From contig MU001500.1 of NCBI GenBank assembly GCA_010093485.1, positions 1,126,198 through 1,190,197 on the forward strand: a stretch of 64,000 bases of DNA. The letters are read 5' to 3'. The notes under the pieces were generated by a model that worked only from the letters and a program-made list of their open reading frames with translations, ran no database searches and was not told where the DNA came from. Shown here in pieces: positions 55,045 to 64,000 of this stretch. The DNA is from Karstenula rhodostoma CBS 690.94. Taxonomy: Eukaryota; Ascomycota; Dothideomycetes; Pleosporales; Didymosphaeriaceae. Positions within the stretch are counted from its first letter, which is position 1, and each line of letters opens with the position of its first letter. Position numbers and translations under genes: made by a program.

Positions 55045-56577
55045 ATGGCAACTGTCACTATAGGCAGGCCCTACTTTGATGCCCTACTACGTCGGTGAGT
55101 GCTGCTGCGCCGTACCTAAACATTGTTTGCTCATGGCCGACTGACTGACTGCTGATAGAGCCGAATTCGTAGGTTGTTTTCAAGATTTATGCACCAGCCA
55201 CGGTGAACTTACAAAAGACACAGCATACTTCTGGTCACGAATTCGATACCACCCCAAGCTTGTCCAACAACGTGACCATCTCCAAAGCCGAGTACGACTA
55301 CTTGCTACAAGCTGTTCGAGAATATAGTACGCTCTTCATTCAATGGCAGACCCCAAAGGTTACGAGCATTTGTCTAATGCATGCTAGATCTTCTCAAAAG
55401 TGCACTGTTTCGCGGCGGACTAACGGTCGAGACCCTGGACACTTTGCTTGCGGGCGAGGGTGCCGCCCACGACGAACCGAAGACGTACACAAGTCAGTCA
55501 AGTTCCTGGGAAGAGACGTTTGTCCGACCTCACTCCGTGCCCGTTGTCGTTAGCCGTCCTCAACTGGAAGACTCTCCGCCCACCTCACACAACATGACAG
55601 TTGGAGAAGGCGTCGTGAAGCACCGGAAGCTATCCCAGCCCCACCACAGGGTCTACAGCTACGGCCAGCCTGATCCGTTCGATACCTCTGAGAAGGAAGA
55701 TGAAGACATTCGCGAGTCCGCTAACCGTGTCCCTGTGCATGACCAACGGACGGTCCTCATCACCAACCTTTCTGACCGAACCACACACAAGGACCTGGTT
55801 GGCATCATACGAGGCGGACGGATTCTGGATATCTTCCTCCGCAACGATCGTTCTGCTACTGTGTCGTTCGTTGAGGGCGCAGGTGAGTCTATCGACGCTA
55901 CAGCTTGCGTATCGCCCATTTTAGGTCTACTTTGGTCGCTGATTCGCATAAAGCTGATTTTTTGGCCCATGCAAAGCGCAACGACATCTACTTGCATACG
56001 AAGCGACTCGAATTCCGTTGGAACGATCGTCAGTTCCATGTACCCCCGCATGTTGCGAACAAGATTGCGAACGGAGCCAGCCGTAACCTCATTGTTCGTG
56101 GAGCACTGGGAAAACTCACGGCAGATCAGATCCGAGATCACCTTGACCACATACACAATCTCGTCGTAAGTCATCAGATGCGCATCCCAACATAGACGAG
56201 CCAAAGATCTAAACAGAACTCGCAGGTTATGGATATCTACTTCCGGGGTGGGGATGCCTGCATCTCCACCAACTCTATTCACAATGCTCTGTTCGCGAGG
56301 ACTTGTATGATGTCGCGGACTGTATACAAGGGATTGCGTATCGACTGGTAAGCCGTCTCACACGATTCACATGGCAGTTGGCTCACTTTACAGGTGCCCC
56401 GACGAATGCGCGGCGCTTTTGCCTCGACCAGCAGCGAAAGTCCCAGCTTTGGCTATGAGTATCCCGAGATCAACGCCTATCACCAATCGCTATACTCTCC
56501 TAGATACCGTATCCGAGATGGAGTCCGATTCAGACGAAGGCACATACATGACGAGCGGCATTCGAGTGAGCGGTTAG
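55045..56577 (+). CDS. RRM RNA-binding protein, Nrd1/Msa2-like
   Basis: Seven exons (55045-55094, 55159-55168, 55224-55326, 55388-55882, 55954-56165, 56226-56347, 56394-56577) join in phase to 391 residues. Exon 2 is only 10 nt. MATVTIGRPYFDALLRRAEF and NNVTISKAEYDYLL open the protein, matching fungal relatives of the fission yeast negative regulator of differentiation Nrd1. RRM1 spans RTVLITNLSDRTTHKDLVGII to KRNDIYLHTKRLEFRW. A second RRM-like domain spans ASRNLIVRGALGKLTADQI to the segment with LFARTCMMSRTVYKGLRIDW. It probably binds mRNA in the cytoplasm or stress granules. Nrd1/Msa2 proteins repress sexual differentiation in yeast; transfer of that role is inferred. The tail is short and Ser-rich. 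Confidence 0.82.
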
Positions 56578-57422
56578 TTGGTTGATGCCGCCGTGGCTTG
56601 AGGATGCCGTCGCTGCCGCTCTCAGACAGTCCCCCTGGTCTCCGCATAGTGCCCTATGGCATCCCCCCGGTAGCTACAGTGTCCTGGCACCGATACAACA
56701 GATTAGTGCCGCCGCGTTGGGCGCACCCATAGCGGTCGTCCCGCGCATCTTACTCTCCTTCTCTTATTCGGAATCACGACCAGTGGGCATTGCATACAAC
56801 GACCGGTCCGCACAGTGGGTACCTTGGCTTTCTATCGGGTATCCATTCGCAGGCGAAGTATAGGTCCTTCGTATACCTTGCCAATGGGTTTCTTATCATC
56901 CTAGTATTAGAGTATGGCGTTACTGGCATTCGAAAATCTTCTTTCATCAAAACACCGTGTCTTTCTTTTCGAACATAGATACCCCAAGTGTAGCATCTCC
57001 GACGGCGTTTTGTAACAGAATTAGCATCAAACTTTGTACCCGAAGTCATCACTTGAAGGTGTTAGCGGCTGATGTATACAGCCTGCATAAGCACTTGTTA
57101 ATTTCACACCACCGGCAGGACGTTCTACCAGATTGAACGCTGTATACGCTGTACACGACTTCACAACATGCAACTTAAACGCCAAGACTACTACTGTCTG
57201 CACATGGCAACGTTTCTTGCATTGGAGGAAGGGATCTTGGTGGTCCCGACGTCCGCGTCGGGAATAAGCTTTAGGCTAACTCCGTGCGCACGGGATGAAA
57301 GCGCAACGCCCTCCTCTTGCTTGGGCAACTTTAATCTCCCCTTCCATCGATCATATGAAGAAGAGAAAACGAAACCCTGACCTGCAAAACGTCACAATCG
57401 GCTTCCATATTTGGCAACAACG
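56578..57422. other. Spacer without a recognised gene
   Basis: 845 bp. Open frames at 56582-56863 and 56774-57052 have no ATG or no domain. Nothing further is recognised apart from the presumed promoter of the next gene. Confidence 0.45.
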
Positions 57423-57839
57423 ATGACTTACTCCGTCATCCTTCACGTTCCACGCAGACCGAGTGTCAGCTCTGAAGAGTTCAAACATCACTGGGAGAAC
57501 ATACACATTCCACTCGTGAAGGAACTGGTTGGATACGAGTTCCCACTCTCTTACACGCGACACTATATTGAACGTCCCTTTGCAACGCCTCCGGTTGACC
57601 CTGCTTTGGATGGAAGTGGAGCAGCCGTGGAGGAATCTCAAAGCTTTGGCGATGTGGATGGCGTAGCCGTTCTCACATTCGCGAACAGGGAGCATTATGA
57701 CAAGTTCAGCACGAAATTGGTAGAGGCCAAAAGGAACTCGGTCTATAAGCAGGATCTAAGTGGGTTTGTGGATGTGGCGGCATTAAAAGCCCTCTTTGCA
57801 GTAAGTGGTTATACTTCAAACGTAGATGAGGTCAAGTGA
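57423..57839 (+). CDS. EthD-domain protein
   Basis: A single exon gives 138 residues from the ATG at 57423 (MTYSVILHVPRRPSVSSEEFKHHWENIHIPLVKEL). The first ~110 residues fit the EthD (ferredoxin-like dimeric alpha/beta barrel) domain: an N-terminal beta strand, FKHHWENIHIPL with its conserved His, HYIERPF, DGVAVLTFANREHYDKF. EthD proteins include decarboxylases and cyclases of fungal aromatic polyketides and helper proteins in bacterial ether degradation. A reaction for this one cannot be named. It is cytosolic by appearance. The next gene is a nitrilase on the same strand, but its separate spacer argues against a shared transcript. Confidence 0.85.
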   Translation: MTYSVILHVPRRPSVSSEEFKHHWENIHIPLVKELVGYEFPLSYTRHYIERPFATPPVDPALDGSGAAVEESQSFGDVDGVAVLTFANREHYDKFSTKLVEAKRNSVYKQDLSGFVDVAALKALFAVSGYTSNVDEVK

Positions 57840-58361
57840 GCTGATATCATTTGGCGCGGACAGGGCGAGACCAAGGCAACTGGAAGGGATGGAGGCATGG
57901 CCGGGTGGACCTTCGTGGGGAGTGTTTGACTGTCTACGCCGATCGTTGCTGAGCATAAGGGTTGTCGCTGTTGGTGTTAGGAGCTATCGAATAATATACT
58001 GCTTTTGGGCTGGTGTTCATCGATTAAGATGAGGTCCAACCATCGACCTAATGGAAGTTCTGCGTTGAAAACTCTCAAATATCTCCCCTTATTTAGGTTA
58101 CGTTCTACCGTGACCAACCGTGACGCGGATTACACCTCCAGTACTTTGATCCAGTCCTAAGGTAGAAGGTAGGCCAGCTCAGTTTCCCGGCCTCCAAGAG
58201 AATCAATTAGCGCCTGTCCATGGGCGCACTATCTATCTCCGCGCCGTGCATTAACGCCGGCCTCTTCTGTCGGACGGTCGCATGGGACACACTGCATCGC
58301 CAACACATCACGCTACCGTATTCCGGAATCGTCATTTATTGTCTGGATAAGCCAAGTGAAA
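57840..58361. other. Spacer between EthD and nitrilase genes
   Basis: 522 bp, presumably 3' flank and promoter. Nothing else is recognised. Confidence 0.4.
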
Positions 58362-59553
58362 ATGGCTCCTCTGGTCAAGGTCGCTGTCATTCAGCTGTAT
58401 CCGAAGGTATGCCTCGAGATGTTGCGCCTGGGATGCGTCATTTTGACAGGGTATAGCCGATGCAGCCCGAGCACAATTTCAACAAAGCAGCGACCTATAT
58501 TCGAAGTGCTGCGGCGCAGGGTGCTGAGTTGGCTGTCTTGCCCGGTAAGCCTGATTTGCCAATTCGCGTTCGTACTTGTCAGTTGATCTGATTTAAATTC
58601 GTAGAATATCACCTCACAAACTGGCTGCCAAAGGATCCAGCGTTTGTCGGCTTATGCGACCAGTGGGAAACGTATTTGAACAAATATAAGGAATTGGCGA
58701 AGGAATGCGGGATATGCATCCAGCCTGGCACCATTGTGGAGTCACATCCGCAAGAAGAAGCGGAGGAAAACAAGCTGCTCAACGTTGCATATTTTATCGA
58801 CCACGAGGGCAATGTCGTCGGCAAATACGTGAAGAAAAATTTGTGGTATGTTTACGTAGCTTTCTTCGTTTTCCCTCCAGGCAGACCAAACGATGGGCGC
58901 TGACGATGCCATAGGCATCCAGAACGCGAACACCTCACAGGCAGTGGGCGAGACATCCATCAGGTCTTCGACACGCCCATTGGCAAGGTGGGCATGCTGA
59001 TATGTTGGGATTTGGCCTTCCCCGAAGCCTTCCGCGAACTCATCGCGAACGGCGCAAAGATCATCATCACGCCTACCTTCTGGACGTTGAATGATTGCAA
59101 CCCGGCGGGGTTGGCGCTGAACCCGAGCTCGGAGGCGTTATTTCTGGATAGCATGCTTACGTGTAGAGCGTTTGAGAATACATGTGGTAAGTTAGAAGCT
59201 CTTCTCGTTCAAATGCTTCCTGATGTTTGGAAACACCTCCATGGCGTGAAGCTGTACCACAAAGTTAATCAACGTATACAGCGGTCGTATTCGCCAACGC
59301 AGGAGGCCCACCCGGCAGCGGTTACGCCGGCCTCTCACAAGTCGTCGTCCCTTTCATAGGACCCTTGGTCCGTATGGGCAGCTGTGCGGAGGGAATGAGC
59401 GTCGCGGATATCGACATGCAAGTGCTGGAGGACGCGGAGGCGAACTACCAAGTAAGGGCGGATCTGGCGAGGGATGATTGGCATTACGACTATAGGCACT
59501 CAAATTCGGACACGAAGGATGATGAGGATGCGCAGGTCAAGGGGAGATTGTAA
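58362..59553 (+). CDS. Carbon-nitrogen hydrolase (nitrilase superfamily)
   Basis: Five exons (58362-58406, 58457-58544, 58605-58845, 58915-59186, 59282-59553) join in phase to 305 residues. The Glu-Lys-Cys triad is visible: Glu45 (LPEYHLTNW, the codon split by intron 2), a Lys in KYVKKNLW (Lys121 or Lys122) and Cys155 (GMLICWDLAFPEAFREL). VFANAGGPPGSGYAGLSQV and IGPLVRMGS follow in the normal order. The superfamily hydrolyses amides or nitriles, or acts as carbamoylputrescine/N-carbamyl amidases; length and motifs suit an aliphatic amidase or carbamoyl hydrolase, but the substrate is not determined. The final ~50 residues are acidic and probably disordered. No signal peptide is present. Confidence 0.9.
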
Positions 59554-60152
59554 AAGGGGCTCATGTGCCGAGGCTTTCTCTGTTTCCTGCCAATCACACA
59601 ATACCCGAAAAAGAGCAAAAACTATCACGGGTAGTCAATAGCCTCGCCTCGATCGAGACTCGACGCAGGTGTCGCAACATCATGTCTTGGCAGGGTGCGG
59701 TACTTGATTGTGAGCGCATCAGGCCCAAAACCTTGTTCCAGTACATGTTAATGTGTTGTGTGAGAGGGGCTAGGCGTGCTGGTAGAGAAAATGCGCGGGA
59801 CTAGGCGCGAAAATGGTTCCTGGCATAAGCGTGTACTGCTCGCAAAAAGCGATGACAGCAAGATGAGCAAGGCCAGAACAGGATACGCGGCAGATGCAGG
59901 TTTGCCTCCACACTTCGGTTATCTGGTTGTGTCGTCGTCGATCGCGCAGTTGCTGGGGCGCACCCAAAGGCCGTGTTTTTATGACGTATCCGCGCGCTCA
60001 GCCACTCACGCAAACCAGGGACTGCGATGTGATCCACCCTCGTAGCACTGACTCGCTGCAGCATCCCCTCCTCCTCCACATTCCCGCCGCCCGCAACTCT
60101 CCTTGAACCCAATCTTCTGTCGACCGCTGCGAATAACAGTCTAGCATTCACC
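59554..60152. other. Spacer between nitrilase and OSBP genes
   Basis: 599 bp. A minus-strand open frame from 59801 to 60859 (352 codons) lies partly antisense to the OSBP gene, has no domain and is not called. Confidence 0.5.
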
Positions 60153-61670
60153 ATGAGCTCCAGCAAAGGCCAAGAAGGGTCGGCCGTGCCCACCAAGCAG
60201 AAGGGCTCCTGGTCCAGCTTTCTCAAGGTATGCGTGCGGCGCATGAGGGGTGGTGTGACTACGGCGTGTTGAAGCGCATGCAGAGAAGACTTGCTAACAC
60301 GCCTGCAGTCCATAGCATCCTTTAATGGCGACCTGTCGTCCATGACAGCGCCTGCCTTCATCCTCTCCACAACCTCCCTCGTCGAGTTCTCCTCATACTG
60401 GACCGAGCACCCCTCCGTTTTCGTCGCGCCCGCTGCCGAAAAGGACCCTGCGAAGCGAATGCTGCTGGTGCTGAAGTGGTTCCTCAGCACCCTGAAGCAA
60501 CAATATGCTAGCCGAAGCGAGAAGCTGGGCAGCGAGAAGAAGCCTCTGAACCCCTTCCTGGGCGAGCTGTTCCTTGGCAAGTGGGAGGACGCGGCAGGCG
60601 AGACGCAGCTGGTCAGCGAGCAAGTCAGGTAGGCCGCGCGCATAGCCCGAAGCTCTGGGGATTGGCTAACGTGGCCAGCCACCACCCTCCCGTCACGGCA
60701 TACTCCATCTGGAACAGCAAGCACGGCGTTCGCCTCCAGGGCTACAACGCGCAAAAGGCCTCCTTCAAGACCACCATTAACGTAAAGCAAGTCGGTCACG
60801 CCATGTACCACATCGATGGCTTCAACGAAGACTATCTCATCACGCTTCCCCCCCTCCACATAGAAGGTCTAGTTGTCGGAGCGCCGTACGTCGAGCTCAA
60901 CAGCGCCACGTACATCCAGTCCTCATCCGGATACACCGCCAAGATCGAATACAGCGGCCGCGGTTGGGTTAGTGGCAAGTCCAACAGCTTCACTGCCAGT
61001 ATCTATCCGGAGGACAAGAAGAAGGAGCCTATCTACACTGCAGAGGGCCAGTGGACTGGGAAGTTCCACTTCAAAGACCCGAAGACGAAGCAGGTACGTT
61101 CCGACCCGAGTACTGTCACAGGAGACAGGTTTCATCAACGGCTCTTCGCTCTCGAACATTCACTAATACATGTCTCGCAGATCGTCGATACCTTCGATCA
61201 CGCAGCAATCAAGCCAACCCCCCTCAGCATTCTTCCTGTCGAACAACAAGACGACTTTGAGTCGCGAAAAGCTTGGAAGAAGGTCGCCGATGCCATTAAC
61301 AAAGGTGACCTGGACACTACCTCCGCAGAGAAGTCCATCATCGAAAACCGCCAACGCGTTATGCGCAAGGCGGAGAAGGAGCAGGGTAAAGAGTGGGAGC
61401 GCAAGTTCTTCAAGCGCGTCCAGAAGGACCCAGTCTTTGAGAAGCTCGTGAGTTTGCCCGCACCATGATGACAAAAGTCGTGCGCTGACAAGTTTCCAGG
61501 CCGCCAAGATCGGCGAACAAGTCAACCAGGACGCCACGAACGGGGTGTGGAACTTTGACCAGGAGAAGGCGAGTGCGGCCAAGTCGCCGTTCCACCCTGA
61601 TGTCAACCCTCCCATCTACGTAGATACCGGCGACCTGAGCAGGACCAGTACAAAAAGCACTGCGGCTTGA
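60153..61670 (+). CDS. Oxysterol-binding protein, Kes1/Osh4-like
   Basis: Five exons (60153-60227, 60309-60628, 60679-61093, 61181-61447, 61500-61670) join in phase to 415 residues, close to yeast Osh4/Kes1. These proteins exchange sterol and PI4P between Golgi/plasma membrane and [28 protein letters not shown] forms the lid region, [12 protein letters not shown] follows, and the family signature EQVSHHPP is created by splicing across intron 2. [20 protein letters not shown], a Lys-rich W-G-K-FHF segment ([16 protein letters not shown]) and [21 protein letters not shown] continue the ORD domain. There are no PH or ankyrin domains, as in the short Osh class. The start ATG at 60153 has a good context. 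Confidence 0.94.
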
Positions 61671-62525
61671 GTGCACATATTAGCTGTTCGCACTTTCTCT
61701 GATGTTGTATCCAGGGAGTTCGTGAGATGGGTTACCCGAAGAAACGTGTTACGGTTGGCAGGATTTGGATCAAGCAGGCAGGCACTTGGATCCGGATTTG
61801 AGTGGTATGGATAATGTCGGGGTGGTGGGATATCATTGTTCACGAGTGTATACCTAGATGTTACGCCTTCCTAATGCATCCGTCTAATTTCTCATTATGC
61901 GCCGCATGCTTGCTCTTCGCTAGCGATTGATCACTACTCACGTTGCCAGATGGTTGTGACCGTTACTTCAGGTCGACGGAATCATGCTGTGCTCTCTACG
62001 ACGTGCGTTTATCTCGTTAAAGCTGCCAGCCATGAATGTGGCGTATGAACTGTTGATTTTGTGGGCGTTTTTGGGGGTGCCTGATAAGGAGTAGAGAGCA
62101 CATGAACTTGATGAGAGAGGCTCAAGTAATTTCTAGGGCTTTGTTGAGTTCGATTATAGCTACGAGAAAGCCCACCGGTAGAAGTGCGTATCCTGATCAC
62201 ACTGTGCTTACCCTTCAGTCGAACAGTGCGCATTCAAACACCAACCCGTGCCCGGTCCTGCACACCGACCGTGCGAGACGACCTACTCAACTAGGCTAGA
62301 CTCTCCAGCGAGTTCTTTGTATGAGCGCCGACCCAAAGACGCACCCTATACGTAGATAGATCTTGCGAACTCCGCACTTCCTTCCGACCACCTCATTGCC
62401 GTCCCCAGCACACGTCTTGGAGCTACTCGCCTACCACACACTAACAGCATGGACCTAACTTACCATCGTCTTGTACCACCTTCATCTTCAGCACTGCGTC
62501 ACACCTAACCACGCCGCAAACCATC
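61671..62525. other. Spacer upstream of the DAO-type gene
   Basis: 855 bp. Nothing is recognised beyond probable promoter sequence and a pyrimidine-rich leader close to the ATG at 62526. Confidence 0.4.
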
Positions 62526-63775
62526 ATGGCATCATCACCAGACTCAACAGTGATCGTCGGCGGTGGCATAATCGGCCTCTCGACAGCATACTACCTCGCC
62601 CGCGCCCAGAATTGTGGGAACAACATCTCCATCATCGATATCCCCAACGATCTCGTGAGCGCTGCTTCCGCAAAGGCAAACGGCGTTCTAGCGGACTACG
62701 ATTATCCACCTACCGTGTCGGATCTCGGACATCTCTCGTGCAAGCTGCATAAGGAACTTGCGGAAGCGTACGATGGGAAGGCTAAGTGGGGGTATGCGGA
62801 GACAGTGAGACATTACCTCAGTCTGAAGAAGGATGGAGATGGCTCTAGGGGTCTGGAACTGAAGCCGCAGTATAAGCTTCCGGAATGGATCCGCGGGCGG
62901 GAAAAGTATCGTGATGAGATTAAAGGCAATCCCAGGAACTGTGCGCGGGTGTAGGTACAATGATAGTCCGCATAACGGCCGTCCTCACTGAATCCATCCA
63001 GCGACCCCCGGAAATTCGTCACTTTTCTCCGCAAGAAATGCACATCCCTGGGCGTTACCATCCTCCTCCGCTCCGAGGTTGTCGGCGTACAAATGGGGAA
63101 CGAGGGCGTCTCCGCGATCAGGGTAAGGGGGCCAGAAGAGACCTATGATCTTCAGTGTCGCAGCCTCGTCATCTCAGCTGGGTCATGGAGTGAGCGAATC
63201 GTTGAGAACCTCTTCCCCGAATCTCTGTTCAAGCTCAACTTCGACAAGACTCCCTTGGCCGGCGGAAACTGGCTCGTTTTGAAGGCTCCGAGACCTTCAG
63301 GAGATGACTACTGCCACCAAGTCTACGTCGAAAGCATCACAAGCGCACCTGTGGAGATCTCAGACTACCGTGACGGGAGAATCTACGTAGGCGGCTATCT
63401 TGGTGACGCAGAACCTCTCCCCGCGACCCCATCCGACGTCAACCGCAAAGCAAGTGGATTGCCGCGAAGAAAGACATTGCCCTGCAATTCGTCGATTTCG
63501 GCGAGCACGGGCCGGAGGTGTTGGAAGTGGGGCGGTGCTGTCGGCCGGTGCTGGCGATTGACAGGCCGATTATCGCAAGGATACCGATGGGTTTGCTTCG
63601 CGGTGAAAGGGATGGTGCAGGACCGGGAGACGGAGCGAGGAGTGGCTTTTTTGTGAACACGGGACATGGGACTAGTGGGATTAATTTGGGGCCTGCGAGT
63701 GGGTTGGTGATGAGTGAGATTATTCGCGGGGTGCAGCCGTCGATTGATGTTGGTGGGTTGGGTTTGCCTGTTTGA
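62526..63775 (+). pseudogene. DAO-type FAD-dependent oxidoreductase with a 1-nt frameshift
   Basis: Exon 1 is 62526-62950 and exon 2 starts at 63002 (donor gtaggt, acceptor ccatccag; 51 nt). The start MASSPDSTVIVGGGIIGLSTAYYLARA is a Rossmann dinucleotide-binding motif for FAD, with TARGVLADYDY-like ANGVLADYDY after it. The frame continues through SAGSWSERIV and RIYVGGYLGDAEPLPATPSD, then near 63441-63452 the protein continues one base out of frame: WIAAKKDIALQFVDF, RPIIARIP and FVNTGHGTSGINLGPASGLVMSEII up to the stop at 63775. Whole length would be about 400 residues. The family oxidises amines or amino acids such as D-amino acids or sarcosine. The gene is disabled or the base is miscalled. 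Confidence 0.78.
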
Positions 63776-64000
63776 TGGGCGATCGGTAGTAGAGCGGTGA
63801 TTCGGGGGGCTAGGGTGGAAGCACAGGTTGATAGGAAGATAAGGTTGTCGATGAATAAGATGTACCAAACCAAATAGAACGCCCAAATATGCTAATGCTT
63901 ATGTAGAAGAGATATCGTACTAACAACCACGAAATGAAGATCAAACCCGGAATGCAAATGCAAATGCAAAAAGAAAAGAAAAGACGCAGGTCAACAATAA
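63776..64000. other. 3' flank at window end
   Basis: No gene is seen. A short gcaaat repeat (three copies with aaaaagaaaagaaaag after it) lies near 63953-63980. Confidence 0.4.

Noticed and set aside
59801..60859. 352-codon open frame on the minus strand
   Set aside because: It is largely antisense to the first two exons of the OSBP gene, which has family motifs and correct splicing. The antisense protein has no recognisable domain.

Overview
The window looks like nuclear DNA of a filamentous ascomycete (Pezizomycotina). Protein similarities and gene style suggest Dothideomycetes, but this is an inference. The evidence is many genes with short GT-AG introns of about 45-80 nt, TATA-containing compact promoters, and typical fungal families: HIR3, a ChAPs exomer protein, BCS1, an Nrd1-like RRM protein, an OPT transporter, a Kes1-like OSBP and a ULD-type ubiquitin-like protein. 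I see no operons, Shine-Dalgarno sites or CRISPR arrays. All exon models below were checked for phase by hand from the sequence, so splice sites are predictions.

Layout. 0-7.5 kb: three fungal genes of unknown function with low-complexity or charged tails. 7.5-14.2 kb: an accessory stretch with an O-methyltransferase and a divergent secreted BBE-type FAD oxidase, plus a MITE-like inverted-repeat element, a tRNA-like/SINE-like locus and copies of a short repeat. 14.2-18 kb: an uncharacterised gene split by one in-frame stop and a ULD protein with an N-terminal frameshift. 18-29.6 kb: housekeeping genes (RCC1-repeat protein, RPS16, ChAPs/BUD7-BCH1, HIR3). 29.6-33 kb: about 3.4 kb with no credible gene, most of it a hidden, highly diverged tandem array with a ~40-53 bp period. 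33-38 kb: secreted FMN-dependent alpha-hydroxy-acid dehydrogenase, acetolactate-decarboxylase-like protein, phosphoglucomutase. 38-45 kb: Asteroid/XPG-like protein, small membrane protein, DAG-kinase-domain lipid kinase, hydroxyquinol/catechol dioxygenase. 45-49 kb: a repeat/relic patch, a small unknown gene and an isochorismatase-like hydrolase. 49-64 kb: OPT transporter, BCS1 AAA chaperone, RRM protein, EthD protein, nitrilase, Kes1-like OSBP, and a DAO-type FAD oxidoreductase with a frameshift.

Genes working together. Most neighbours are functionally unrelated, as usual in fungi. Possible links are the OMT/FAD-oxidase pair (secondary-metabolite tailoring, no backbone enzyme in view) and a loose set of small-molecule catabolic enzymes (dioxygenase, isochorismatase, nitrilase, EthD, FMN and FAD oxidases).

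Most unusual content. (1) The ~50 bp-period array at 30.0-32.95 kb. (2) A ~90 bp hairpin-bearing short interspersed repeat at four loci, two copies with flanking direct repeats of 10-13 bp and one copy inside an intron. (3) Three genes with single-site lesions (in-frame TAA, two 1-nt frameshifts). (4) An acetolactate decarboxylase homologue lacking a zinc-ligand histidine.
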